From positions 1 to 26,197 of the forward strand of contig CAJUSB010000040.1 of NCBI GenBank assembly GCA_910589115.1: a DNA stretch of 26,197 nucleotides. Direction: 5' to 3'. This document shows positions 1-8,324 of the stretch, piece after piece. The stretch is from an uncultured Clostridia bacterium (GTDB taxonomy: Bacteria; Bacillota; Clostridia; Oscillospirales; Butyricicoccaceae). The notes below the pieces were generated by a model, which had not been told where the DNA came from, did no database searches, and saw only the letters and a program-made list of their open reading frames with translations. Positions within the stretch are counted from its first letter, which is position 1, and every line of letters starts with the position of its first letter. Position numbers and translations under genes: made by a program.

Positions 1-134
1 AAACAGTGCAAAATGAGCATGTGATTTTACGACGAGTTTCACGGATTCAGGTATTTCTTATCTTCTGTCAGTATAGCATTGCCGTTTACGCTCTGTCAAG
101 CGTTTTTCATTTCTGTTCTCTAACCGGATGATAT

Positions 135-164
135 CTTACAGGATTCTAAAATTACGATTATAAT
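135..164 (+). promoter_or_regulatory. Putative sigma-A promoter for the LytTR/AgrC-like operon
   Basis: A perfect TATAAT lies at 159-164, with CTTACA at 135-140 as a weak -35 match and an 18-bp spacer. It is about 40 bp upstream of the response regulator start. Positions 1-134 hold no gene that I can support. No LytTR-type direct repeats were recognised there, so autoregulation is not shown. Confidence 0.45.
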
Positions 165-204
165 GATATTACCGGAGTGCTTATGCCAGAAAGGAGTATT
201 GTTT

Positions 205-912
205 ATGATTACCGTTGCTGTCTGCGAAGACGAAACCTCTTTCGTCGAAATACTAAAAAATTTACTGGAAGCATACTTTATTAAAAAGAATATCCAATCA
301 CAAATCAACACCTTTCAAAATGGTGAAGCGCTTATCCATTCCGGACAGGATTTTAATATAATTCTAATGGATATTAAGCTCCCCGGACAGGATGGAACTA
401 AAATCATGCATACCCTGCGCACGCATGGAAATAACAGCCAGCTCATTTTTATCACTGCTTATCCGCAATATGTTTTCCAATCATTTGACCTGGACGCTAT
501 TCACTATCTTCTAAAACCCATTACTTCTGAAAAGCTGTTTCCGGCACTTGATAAGGCATTAAAACACATTCTCCCAGCAAATGAAAAAACATTTATTCTG
601 GAAAAAGGCAGCTCGATTATTCGCATTCCTATGAAGGATATCCTTTTTTGCGAGGCTTTGAATCACCAAATTACAATTCATTGTATAAGCAATAAATATC
701 AGTTTATCGGAGCACTGGATGCCCTTCAAGAGAAACTGGATGAACGCTTTTACCGCTGCCACCGAAGCTATCTTGTTAATTTAGATGCTGTTACAGAACT
801 TCAAACCGGTACAGCAATTTTATCTGACGGTGCGCAGGTTTTTATTTCAAGGCGCAGACAACAGGAATTTATGCATAGGCTTTTATATAGCTGTAGAAAG
901 GAACTTCCATGA
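205..912 (+). CDS. LytTR-family response regulator (AgrA/ComE-like)
   Basis: The protein is a 235-aa DNA-binding response regulator. Its receiver domain (about residues 1-120) has acidic residues in CEDE (8-10), the phospho-acceptor Asp56 in LMDIKLP, and the Lys of LLKPI. A LytTR domain follows (about 135-232), with the family signature FYRCHRSYLVNL and a basic C-terminal SRRRQQEF. I chose ATG 205 because AAGGAG at 191-196 sits 8 bases upstream; an in-frame start at 163 lacks such a site. The stop codon overlaps the start of the sensor kinase gene (ATGA), which implies translational coupling. Such pairs usually sense a secreted peptide, but no peptide precursor or AgrB-like processing protein is visible here. 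The gene is visibly more AT-rich than the minus-strand genes further right. Confidence 0.9.
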   Translation: MITVAVCEDETSFVEILKNLLEAYFIKKNIQSQINTFQNGEALIHSGQDFNIILMDIKLPGQDGTKIMHTLRTHGNNSQLIFITAYPQYVFQSFDLDAIHYLLKPITSEKLFPALDKALKHILPANEKTFILEKGSSIIRIPMKDILFCEALNHQITIHCISNKYQFIGALDALQEKLDERFYRCHRSYLVNLDAVTELQTGTAILSDGAQVFISRRRQQEFMHRLLYSCRKELP

Positions 913-2189
913 CTGGAAAACAGAGTTTTATTATTCTTTGGTGGCTGCTTGAAAGTACAATCACACATTATTTTGTCTTTGACTTTCTGTCTCACTCCAA
1001 CCTGCTTAATAGGAAAAAATATCTTCCGCTATGGCTTTCTATAAATGTATTGTTGAGCTTAATCGTTATTTCCTTTCAGATTCCCGGCGTATTTTTTATA
1101 GACGCTGTTTTTATTGCCCTTTTCGCAGGACTGATTTTACAAATCCCTATTAAAAAACTGACTGCTCCGCTTTCTGTTATTCTTACACTACTGACACTGA
1201 AAGAAGGTTTTTCTGCTATTACACTTTCATGGGCTTCACAAAGACTGATTTTGCCCGCACAAGGATTGACTGCACAAATCCTCTTTTCTGCCCTTTTAAC
1301 TTTGCTTTTTGTTTTTGCATTGAGAATGATTCAATTCCGTTATGCATGTACTTTTCAAAAGTCAATCTCTGCTTATCTTTATATTTTACTGCTTCCATGC
1401 AGTTTCTTTTTATTACTGATTCGTTTTTCACTGCGGCTTGATTCATCTGATTTCCCAACTGACCTTATAAATATCAAACCGCACTTTTGGATTACCTTAT
1501 TGTTTTTAATAATCGGTGCCGCAGGATCTGTTTTTCTGATACTTGAACTATTTTACAAGATTATTTTTCTAAGCGAAAAAGAAACACAAACAGCAGTATT
1601 AACAAACCAACTAAACAACCAGAAAATATTTCTGGAAGAAGCAAAACAGAGAAATATTAACTATGCTTCTTTTCAACATGATATTGATAATCACTTGCTG
1701 GTACTCTCCGGCCTGCTTCGTGAAAAAAAACACACACTTGCAGAACAATATCTGCAACAGTTAAAAACAAGCTGCCAGGCATTTTCTTTTCCTATCTCAA
1801 CCGGTAATGATGTATTGGATGTATTATTATCCGAAAAAATAAAAACTGCACGAAGCAACCAAATTAACATAGAGTGCAACGTTAAAATACCATCTGAGTT
1901 CAAAATTGACGAACTTCATTTATGCGTATTGTTTTCTAATATTATGGATAATGCGATTGCCGCCTGTCAAAAAATACCGCAGGAAAAACGCTATATATCA
2001 CTTGTTTCCGCAGCCCGTTCTCATCTTCTCACATTGGAAGCAGTCAATTCCGCACCTATCAACTCAAATTTTCAGGAGAGCACCGGACTTCACAATATTC
2101 GTCATATTGCAGAACAGTATCATGGCATAACTGAAATAAAATATGAAAAAGAATGTTTTCAAATCAGCGTTCTTATCTGCGAAAAATAA
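909..2189 (+). CDS. GHKL sensor histidine kinase (AgrC/ComD/VirS-like)
   Basis: This 426-aa kinase is the probable partner of the LytTR regulator just upstream (overlap at 909-912). The N-terminal half, about residues 5-225, is very hydrophobic and would form roughly six membrane segments, as in peptide-pheromone receptors. A short coiled linker leads to the phosphotransfer region with FQHDIDNHLLVLSGLL, whose His is the expected phosphorylation site of the HPK10 class. The GHKL ATPase domain (about 310-425) has an N box (LFSNIMDNAIAAC) and a short G region (STGLHNIRHIAEQYHG). The ligand is unknown: no agrD-like ORF or agrB-like gene lies in the window, but the left edge is only 200 bp from the operon. 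Length and domain order match the family. Confidence 0.88.
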   Translation: MTGKQSFIILWWLLESTITHYFVFDFLSHSNLLNRKKYLPLWLSINVLLSLIVISFQIPGVFFIDAVFIALFAGLILQIPIKKLTAPLSVILTLLTLKEGFSAITLSWASQRLILPAQGLTAQILFSALLTLLFVFALRMIQFRYACTFQKSISAYLYILLLPCSFFLLLIRFSLRLDSSDFPTDLINIKPHFWITLLFLIIGAAGSVFLILELFYKIIFLSEKETQTAVLTNQLNNQKIFLEEAKQRNINYASFQHDIDNHLLVLSGLLREKKHTLAEQYLQQLKTSCQAFSFPISTGNDVLDVLLSEKIKTARSNQINIECNVKIPSEFKIDELHLCVLFSNIMDNAIAACQKIPQEKRYISLVSAARSHLLTLEAVNSAPINSNFQESTGLHNIRHIAEQYHGITEIKYEKECFQISVLICEK

Positions 2190-2329
2190 TTCCAAGCAGA
2201 AGAACAAAACCATTTACGAATCGAAAACAACCATTCATGTAATCCCTCTTTTCTTTCTGTTTCCAAACTGCTATACTGAAGTTGCAGAAGCATAATAACC
2301 TATCATAAAGAAACGGAGGTTTTTATAGA

Positions 2330-2749
2330 ATGACCATACAAATTCGTGCGGGCCATATGAATCCATTTTCTCAAATGAATGCAAAAGTGACAAGTTCTTT
2401 TGCGGCTGATAACCGCACAGCTGCAAAAAAAGATACGAAAGAGGATTTGCAGATGAAACGTCAGACACTGCAAAACCAGCTTCTTTTGCTGAAAGCAGGC
2501 GGTACAGACAGCGCCGGAGCAGCTACGGAAAATGAAAAAGCGATAGAGGCCCAGCTGAAAGAGGTAGCAAATGCAATCCGTTCTGCAAAGAGCAGTTTTC
2601 CACAGCCTGTGGATATTTCTGATGAAAAGCCCTCCCTGCATGACACTTTCAAATTGCAGCCGGAAAAAACACTTTCCTCCGGTATTTACCGCGTAAATAA
2701 GGACAAAAATGGCTATCAAATTTTCTTTTCTCCGTATTCAGACACATAA
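2330..2749 (+). CDS. Hypothetical 139-aa cytoplasmic protein
   Basis: I do not recognise this protein. It has a strong ribosome binding site (GGAGG at 2315-2319, 10 bases before ATG) and an intrinsic terminator directly after its stop, so it is probably a real monocistronic gene. No signal peptide or membrane segment is visible. Residues about 35-90 are Lys/Glu/Gln/Ala-rich and probably helical or coiled coil. The C-terminal third is rich in Pro, Ser and aromatic residues and ends in GYQIFFSPYSDT. A possible -10 (TATACT) lies at 2272-2277 with a poor -35. The gene follows the AgrC-like kinase on the same strand after a 140-bp gap, so it could be a target of that system; this is only positional inference. 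It also contains two convergent near-consensus DnaA boxes (2596-2604 and 2608-2616). Confidence 0.7.
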   Translation: MTIQIRAGHMNPFSQMNAKVTSSFAADNRTAAKKDTKEDLQMKRQTLQNQLLLLKAGGTDSAGAATENEKAIEAQLKEVANAIRSAKSSFPQPVDISDEKPSLHDTFKLQPEKTLSSGIYRVNKDKNGYQIFFSPYSDT

Positions 2750-2763
2750 TTTTATGCCTTTTG

Positions 2764-2800
2764 CAGGCGGCTTTCCTAAACGGTAAAGCCGTCTGTTTCC
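2764..2800 (+). terminator. Intrinsic terminator of the 139-aa gene
   Basis: An 11-bp stem (2764-2774 with 2785-2795, one G-U pair, core GGCGGCTTT) encloses a 10-base loop and is followed by a T-rich tail. It lies 15 bases after the stop codon. Together with the hairpin at 2831-2858 it separates the plus-strand block from the convergent histidine kinase transcript. Confidence 0.75.
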
Positions 2801-2830
2801 TTCTCTCACATTAAAAACCGCAAAAAATAA

Positions 2831-3125
2831 CCGGCCCGCTGTCCTTTTGGCGGGCCGGTCTGCAACATATTCAAAATCAGTAGCGCAACAAAATCCATCG
2901 TCCCGCCCGCAGGCGAGATAAAGATGCGCAGCATCTTGGGTGTCCAGAGGGGCGGAAGCGCCCCTTTGGCGCTCCCCGCGTAGGGGGCGGGTGTCCAGAG
3001 GGCGGCAGTCCTCGGCGCTCCCCGCGTAGGGGGCGGGTGTCCAGAGGGCGGCAGCCCTCGGCGCTCCCCGCGTAGGGGGCGGGTGTCCAGAGGGCGGCAG
3101 CCCTCGGCGCTCCCCGCGTAGGGGA
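2831..3125. repeat. GC-rich multi-hairpin intergenic element, copy 1 (with 46-bp tandem units)
   Basis: The copy begins with a terminal hairpin (CCGGCCCGC 2831-2839 with GCGGGCCGG 2850-2858). On the minus strand this hairpin is followed by TTATTTTTT, so it can terminate the histidine kinase transcript. After a roughly 40-base spacer comes the family core (CGTCCCGCCCGCAGGCGA from 2899, then a GATGCGCAGCATCT hairpin). The rest is about 3.5 tandem copies of one module: a 51-bp degenerate copy (2940-2990), two 46-bp copies (2991-3036 and 3037-3082) and a truncated copy from 3083. The element ends 5 bp from the kinase stop codon. It fills most of the 380-bp gap at 2750-3129. Open frames through it are low-complexity artefacts. 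Confidence 0.85.
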
Positions 3126-3129
3126 TGAC

Positions 3130-4686
3130 TCACTCGGGCAGTGCAGCCTCCGGAATACGGAACCAGAACATAATGCCGCCGTCCCGGTTTTCTGCGCCGC
3201 AACAGGCATGAAGCGTTTCCGCTATCGCTTTTACAATGCATAGGCCGATGCCTGTGCCGCCCGATTCCCGTGAACGAGCTTTGTCCGTCCGGTAAAATTT
3301 CTCCCATATCTTTTGCAGCTCTTCTTCTTCCAGACCTTCCCCTTCGTTCCATACTGTGAATGTTACTGCGCCGTCCGCTTCCCTGACTGCACTTAACTCG
3401 ATTCTTCCGCCCTCCGGCGCGTACCGGATCGCATTCGTCAAATAATTCATAATTACCTGTGACAACAGGTTTTCATCACTGACTACCTTTGCATGTGCTT
3501 CCTGCAAGGATAAATGCTGGCATTTCTCACTCCATAATACTTCGGTTTTTCGTACTGCCGTTTCACAAAGATCATATATCTCAAGCTCGCTTAGATCTGT
3601 GCTTTCATGCCCCAGCTCCAGCTTGCTCAGGTTCAACAGCTGCATGACCAGCGTGTTCATGCGCCCTGCTTCATCCGCAATCGTTTCACAGTAATATGCT
3701 CTGTCTTCCGCGTTATCCGCTACCCCCAGCCGGAGACCTTCCGCATATCCTTGTATCAGCGCAATCGGCGTTTTTAATTCATGACTCGCATTCACAATAA
3801 ATTCGCGGCGCATCGCGTCAATTTTTTCTTTCTCACGAATCTCATCTTCCAACTGTTCATTGGAGCGCTTAAGCTCGCTGATTGCTTCCTCTAAATGCTC
3901 ACTTAACAGGTTAATAGATCTCCCCAGCTCACCAATCTCGTCCGGGCTTTTCCCCTCATATTTTTTGGAAAAATCCAAACGAGACATGGAATCTGCTACC
4001 TCACCTATCTGTATCAGGGGACGCGTAAACTGCCGCGATATAAAATATCCAATTACAAGGCATATCGCCAGCGTGAACAACGATGCTATCATCAGGAAAA
4101 AAGAATTAAAGGACGAATTCTGTGTCATAAATGTGAAAGGCATACGTGCTACCAGATATTCTGTCCCATCGCGGACCTGGCCTACCAGACACAGAAACCC
4201 CTTGTTCTCCTTCTTATCGTCCTTTTCGGTATGATCGGTCGTAACATAGGTGAACTTCCGAGTTTTAATTTCCGCACCATTTGCGTTGGATAATATTTCA
4301 TGAATCTGCCGCGAACTTTCGGCAAACTCTCCCAGCTGTTCCTTATTTACTTTGTAATATGGATACGGCGTGCCCCAAATGGAAAAACCAATTTCCGGCG
4401 TCAGCTGTGCCAGTGTGGAATCAAACCGGCTTTTTAGATCTGCATCCACAATAGAAAGCCGTACGCCCGACTGATTCTCAAGCTCCAAAAGGTCATCTGC
4501 AATTTCGCTGACATCCCCATCATACATATAATCTACTTTTTGATAAATTTCTGCAAGCTCCTTTTGGCGCTCGTACAAATAGTAATCGTCATAAAAAAAC
4601 AGATTCAGCGCCGCTAATACACTGACGAAAACGAACGAAGTCGCGCATATTGCCACAAAAAACTTCATTCGGATTGAAACTTTCAT
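3130..4686 (-). CDS. HAMP-containing sensor histidine kinase (PhoR/VanS-like)
   Basis: A 518-aa membrane kinase of the classical HisKA class. It has a first membrane segment (about residues 9-31), a roughly 160-residue extracytoplasmic sensing region, a second membrane segment (about 196-216), HAMP (about 217-270) and a coiled coil. The dimerisation/phosphotransfer domain has ASHELKTPIALIQG, with the phospho-accepting His near residue 301. The C-terminal ATPase domain has an N box (MNYLTNAIRYAP) and a G2 box (GGTGIGLCIVKAI). The start at 4686 is preceded by AAAGAGG. The gene begins 36 bp after the response regulator stop, so the two form one operon. The signal is unknown; the extracytoplasmic region matches no sensor fold that I recognise. 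Confidence 0.92.
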   Translation of the reverse strand: MKVSIRMKFFVAICATSFVFVSVLAALNLFFYDDYYLYERQKELAEIYQKVDYMYDGDVSEIADDLLELENQSGVRLSIVDADLKSRFDSTLAQLTPEIGFSIWGTPYPYYKVNKEQLGEFAESSRQIHEILSNANGAEIKTRKFTYVTTDHTEKDDKKENKGFLCLVGQVRDGTEYLVARMPFTFMTQNSSFNSFFLMIASLFTLAICLVIGYFISRQFTRPLIQIGEVADSMSRLDFSKKYEGKSPDEIGELGRSINLLSEHLEEAISELKRSNEQLEDEIREKEKIDAMRREFIVNASHELKTPIALIQGYAEGLRLGVADNAEDRAYYCETIADEAGRMNTLVMQLLNLSKLELGHESTDLSELEIYDLCETAVRKTEVLWSEKCQHLSLQEAHAKVVSDENLLSQVIMNYLTNAIRYAPEGGRIELSAVREADGAVTFTVWNEGEGLEEEELQKIWEKFYRTDKARSRESGGTGIGLCIVKAIAETLHACCGAENRDGGIMFWFRIPEAALPE

Positions 4687-4722
4687 GCTGTTTGCCTCTT
4701 TATTTCTGTTTTTCCCGCGTCA

Positions 4723-5400
4723 TTATGCCTCAAAGCGGTACCCATATCCACGGACGGTTTCAATCATGGAGCCGCATTTTCCCAGCTTTGCGCGGAGCTT
4801 TTTCACATGCGTATCAACTGTGCGCAGATCGCCGAAATAGTCATAACCCCATACCGAATTCAGCACAACTTCACGGGAAAGGGCTATGCCCTTATTATTT
4901 TTGAAATATATGAGCAGTTCATACTCTTTCGGTGTAAGCTCAATCGCCTCACCGGAGACTTTCGCCTCACGGCGTATCTCGTTCACTTCCAGCTCACCGA
5001 ACATTTCACTTTCACCCATTTTTTTCCTGGTGCGCCCGAGCAAATTACGCACTCGTGCCGCCAGAACCATTGGTGAAAAGGGCTTTGTCACGTAATCATC
5101 CGCGCCGCTTTCCAGCCCCAGCAGCTGGTCATTATCCTCTGCCCTGGCCGTCAGCATCATCACCGGCACTGCCCTAGTTGCCTCTTCCGCGCGCAGTGTA
5201 CGCAGCAATGCAAATCCGTCCAGGCCGGGCATCATCACATCCAGAATCGCCAACTCAACCGGCGGCCGGGCCTGATGAATCATCTCCAACGCCTCCGCGC
5301 CGTCCCCAGCTTCTAAAATCGTATGGCCATCCCGTTTCAAAAAATCACTCACCAACCGGCGGATGCGCGCCTCATCATCGGCAATCAGGATCACAGACAT
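4723..5400 (-). CDS. OmpR/PhoB-family response regulator
   Basis: A 225-aa two-domain regulator. The receiver domain has Asp8-Asp9 for metal binding, the phospho-acceptor Asp54 (AILDVMMPG), the Thr84 switch residue and Lys106 (YVTKPF). The C-terminal winged helix (about residues 130-225) contains ELTPKEYELL and the recognition-helix stretch RTVDTHVKKLRAKLG, ending GYGYRFEA. GGAG lies 9 bases before the ATG. The gene is first in a two-gene operon with the HAMP kinase downstream. The 249-bp gap upstream is largely filled by a GC-rich element, and I could not identify a convincing promoter. The regulated genes are not evident from the sequence. Confidence 0.93.
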   Translation of the reverse strand: MSVILIADDEARIRRLVSDFLKRDGHTILEAGDGAEALEMIHQARPPVELAILDVMMPGLDGFALLRTLRAEEATRAVPVMMLTARAEDNDQLLGLESGADDYVTKPFSPMVLAARVRNLLGRTRKKMGESEMFGELEVNEIRREAKVSGEAIELTPKEYELLIYFKNNKGIALSREVVLNSVWGYDYFGDLRTVDTHVKKLRAKLGKCGSMIETVRGYGYRFEA

Positions 5401-5459
5401 CCGTATTCACTCCTTTTCATTTTGTAAGTGCTCATTGCAAATGCTCAGCACTCGTTAAG

Positions 5460-5608
5460 CCCGGGGCGCTGCCCCCGCGCCTCTGCGGCGGGCACCAGAG
5501 GGACTTTGCCCCTCTGGACTCCCTTCCCCGCCTGCGGGCGGACCGGTGCGGCGGCTATCCCTTCTGCGGTACTGGCCTGCCCGCCAAAAAGCCGGGCGGT
5601 CAGGCCGG
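5460..5608. repeat. GC-rich multi-hairpin intergenic element, copy 2 (divergent, reverse orientation)
   Basis: A shorter, diverged member of the family between the response regulator and rsmI. It contains the CCAGAGGG/CCCTCTGG hairpin around 5510-5532 followed by ACTCCC, a GGGGGC-type hairpin (5463-5477), CCGCCTGCGGGCGGA near 5527-5542, and a terminal hairpin of the GGCCTGCCCGCC...GGGCGG...GGCC kind with an AAAAAG loop (about 5573-5608). The usual spacer and the GATGC hairpin are missing, so it is a truncated or rearranged copy. Confidence 0.7.
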
Positions 5609-5649
5609 TATACTGCATTCATATATTTTTATGGTATATTTAGTATACC

Positions 5650-6507
5650 TTATGTTTGTGTTGATTCTGTGTCAATTACACGCTGATACAGTGCATTTTT
5701 TTTGACTCCCGCCGCTGCGGAAACAGCTTTTACAGCATCCTTTGTTGTTTCTCCCCGATGTATGCGTTCCAATACGTCAGCTAAGGCCTGTTCCATTCTA
5801 TCGCTTTCGTCCTGCACCGGACACTCCGGCGCACCCTCTACAATCAGCACAAATTCGCCGCGCGGGCTATTTTCAGTAAAGTACGCTTTCGCTTCTGAAA
5901 GTGTCATGCGCAGTGTTTGCTCATGCAGCTTTGTCAATTCACGGGACAGGGAAATGTGACGCTCCGCACCAAAGGCTGTCTGCAAATCTTCAAGTGTATT
6001 TCGCAGTTTATGCGGCGCTTCATAAAAAATCATGGTTCTTTTTTCATCTTTTAGTGCCATTAAATGCTCGCGGCGGGCCTTTTTATTGACGGAGAGAAAG
6101 CCCTCAAAACACCATCTCCCTGTTGGCAGTCCGCTGACTGCCAGCGCACATACCGCCGCACAACAGCCCGGAACCGGCAAGACTTCTATTCCATTTTCAG
6201 CTGCCAATGCAACCATATCTTCTCCCGGGTCACTGACTGCCGGCATCCCGGCATCCGTTACCAATGCACAGGATTCTCCCGCTAACAAACGTGCCAATAC
6301 CTCCTCACCACGCTGCCGGCGATTATGCTCATAATAACTAATCATTGGTTTTAACGACAATGACAGTGCTGTAAACAGCTTATATGTGACTCTTGTATCC
6401 TCTGCCGCAACAAAATCAACCGATTGGAGCACTTCGCAAGCCCTTGGCGAAAGGTCTTTCAAATTCCCGATTGGCGTTGCTACCAGATAGAGTTTCCCTA
6501 CACTCAT
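5650..6507 (-). CDS. rsmI: 16S rRNA (cytidine1402-2'-O)-methyltransferase RsmI
   Basis: RsmI methylates the ribose of C1402 in the 30S decoding centre using S-adenosylmethionine. The roughly 285-aa protein shows the family's tetrapyrrole-methylase fold motifs: LYLVATPIGNLKDLSPRA at the N-terminus, AAEDTRVT, LVTDAGMPAVSDPG in the SAM site, VLPVPGCCA, and a late block with ERHISLSRELTKLHEQ. I prefer ATG 6507 (MSVGKLYL). The upstream in-frame ATG at 6519 directly abuts the AAAAGG ribosome binding site, which sits at a workable distance from 6507. In Bacillus subtilis rsmI lies near yabB, the homologue of the methyltransferase at 8566-9264; here the CAP-domain gene sits between the two. Confidence 0.95.
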   Translation of the reverse strand: MSVGKLYLVATPIGNLKDLSPRACEVLQSVDFVAAEDTRVTYKLFTALSLSLKPMISYYEHNRRQRGEEVLARLLAGESCALVTDAGMPAVSDPGEDMVALAAENGIEVLPVPGCCAAVCALAVSGLPTGRWCFEGFLSVNKKARREHLMALKDEKRTMIFYEAPHKLRNTLEDLQTAFGAERHISLSRELTKLHEQTLRMTLSEAKAYFTENSPRGEFVLIVEGAPECPVQDESDRMEQALADVLERIHRGETTKDAVKAVSAAAGVKKNALYQRVIDTESTQT

Positions 6508-6651
6508 TGTATTTTTCATCCTTTTTACTACTAATTGTATTTCTAAGAGTATGATATTGCAAGCGGATAAAGTTATTTGCGATATGATTCTATTTTACCT
6601 CTTTTTGAGGAAAAAGGCCAGTATTTATAACAAATCTTTCTTCTCTTCAAG

Positions 6652-6681
6652 AAAAAAGCAGGTACTTTCATACCTGCCTTT
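6652..6681 (-). terminator. Intrinsic terminator of the SLH/CAP gene
   Basis: On the minus strand GCAGGTA (6677-6671) pairs with TACCTGC (6664-6658) across a TGAAAG loop and is followed by TTTTTT (6657-6652). A-T pairs can extend the stem. It begins about 14 bases after the stop codon at 6695. Confidence 0.85.
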
Positions 6682-6694
6682 TAACGTTTCCTGT

Positions 6695-8308
6695 TCAGCG
6701 CGGACGGGGATTGCTGCGTGAAGTATCACGCCGGCCAATAAACATTTGCACCCAATAATGACGGTATCCATCTTTTGTATGATAATATCCTACGCCAATA
6801 TGCGTAAATTCATCATTCAGGATATTCGCACGGTGTCCCGGGGAATCCATCCACTGCTCTACCACATCAGCTGCTGTCGCGCTGCCTGCCGCAATATTTT
6901 CACCCCATGTGTATGCATTTTCATTTGCATCCGTTTCGTCAAATACCGTAAAACAAGAGGTTCCATCCGGGCGGGCATGTGAGAAATTATCCGGAAGTTC
7001 AGCCGCGCGGATCTCTGCCGATTCGGTCAGGCTGTCAAAGGTATCCAGCGATGAGATTCCCTGCTTTGCTCTCTCTTCATTTACCAAACGCACCACCTCG
7101 GCTGCAAAGTCTTCCGAGCTTTCGGTGTCCGGCTCGCGGGCCTCTTCCCGGCTGACGGATGCGCTCCCGCGCAGCCCTACGAACATTTGCACCCAATAAT
7201 GACGGTATTCGCTGCCGCTGCTGCAATATCCTACGCCGATATGTGTGAAATCTTCATTCAATATGTTCGCTCGGTGCCCCGGGGAATTCATCCACTGTTC
7301 TACCACGTCAGCAGCCGTTGCACTGCCTGCCGCAATATTTTCACCGCAAACATATGCATTCTCTATCGCACCGGTTTCTTCCAGCGCGGTAAAGCATGAG
7401 CTTCCATCTGGACGGTCATGCGAAAAAACAGTCGGAAGCTCAGGCGCACGGATCTCTGCTGCCTTGCTCAAGCTATCAAAGGTTTCCAGCGGCGAAAGAC
7501 CCTCTTTTGCACGCTCTACATTCACCAGACGCACCACCTCGGCAGCAAGCTCCTGCGGACTTGTACCGGACTGGCTCCCGCTGGAAGGCGTTTGCGATGA
7601 GGACGAAGAATCCGGCTGCGTTTGAACATTGTCAGGTTCTTGCTTGTCCGATGTCTGCTGCCCCTCTGATACAGGTTTGGACAACGAAACATCTGCCATT
7701 TTACAAAGTACGGTCGCCGCTTCCGCACGGCTCATTGCATCCTGTCCGGCAAACCGGCCCTCTTTTCCGTTAAGAATGCCAAGTGCATATGCATTGGAAA
7801 CTGCTTCACGATAACCCTTTGGTATTCCGTTCCAGTCACTGACAGATGACTGCACCGCATGAACCCTTGTACTGTCCGCAAAAATGCCCTTTACATCCAT
7901 TACATTTGATATGATCTGCGCCATATCATACCGGTTAATCTGCTTTAACATCCCCTGCGGTGACATAATAGATGTATCAGATAAAAGCGGCTTTTGCGCA
8001 GCAAGTGTCCAATAAGGCATATACCACGGCTGACCGGCTTCCAACGGAATCGACTGCATTTCCCCACTGAAAAAGGAATTCGCAACCATAGACATAAATT
8101 CAGCCCCGGTAAGTGTTTTGGATGGGGCAAAGGTTCCATCACCTATGCCGCGTACCCATCCCGCCTGTGCCGCACGCTGAATATAAGGGCTTGACCATGC
8201 ATGATCCGGTACATCGGTAAACCCAGACGCAGCCGAGGCCCCAGGCAATGCACCAAACGACAACACTGCTGCCAATACGAAAGCACTGACACAAAAACGT
8301 TTTTTCAT
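6695..8308 (-). CDS. Secreted SLH-domain protein with two tandem CAP (SCP/YkwD-like) domains
   Basis: A 537-aa exported protein. Residues 1-27 form a signal peptide (MKKRFCVSAFVLAAVL, cleavage near ASA-AS). Three S-layer homology repeats follow (FTDVPDHAWSSPYI, then a degenerate one, then ISRAEA-type DAMSRAEAATVLCKMA near residue 205), which should anchor it to the cell wall. A Ser/Gln/Pro linker leads to two CAP domains of about 120 residues each. Both carry the expected cavity residues: His in FSHDRPDG/FSHARPDG, Glu in GENIAAGS, Glu in VEQWM and His in SPGHRANILN. The start at 8308 has GGAG 5 bases upstream and AGGAGG further up; an extension to 8395 would run through the promoter. Bacterial CAP proteins have no single known function. 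The two domains are recent duplicates, similar at DNA level with a period near 443 bp. Confidence 0.9.
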   Translation of the reverse strand: MKKRFCVSAFVLAAVLSFGALPGASAASGFTDVPDHAWSSPYIQRAAQAGWVRGIGDGTFAPSKTLTGAEFMSMVANSFFSGEMQSIPLEAGQPWYMPYWTLAAQKPLLSDTSIMSPQGMLKQINRYDMAQIISNVMDVKGIFADSTRVHAVQSSVSDWNGIPKGYREAVSNAYALGILNGKEGRFAGQDAMSRAEAATVLCKMADVSLSKPVSEGQQTSDKQEPDNVQTQPDSSSSSQTPSSGSQSGTSPQELAAEVVRLVNVERAKEGLSPLETFDSLSKAAEIRAPELPTVFSHDRPDGSSCFTALEETGAIENAYVCGENIAAGSATAADVVEQWMNSPGHRANILNEDFTHIGVGYCSSGSEYRHYWVQMFVGLRGSASVSREEAREPDTESSEDFAAEVVRLVNEERAKQGISSLDTFDSLTESAEIRAAELPDNFSHARPDGTSCFTVFDETDANENAYTWGENIAAGSATAADVVEQWMDSPGHRANILNDEFTHIGVGYYHTKDGYRHYWVQMFIGRRDTSRSNPRPR

Positions 8309-8324
8309 AGCTCTCCACACCCTC

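Noticed and set aside
2738..3352. Open frame of about 200 codons on the minus strand through the GC-rich element (Pro/Arg/Gly-rich)
   Set aside because: It consists of translated tandem repeats running into the out-of-frame kinase gene. Similar frames occur through the other copies, so it is a composition artefact.
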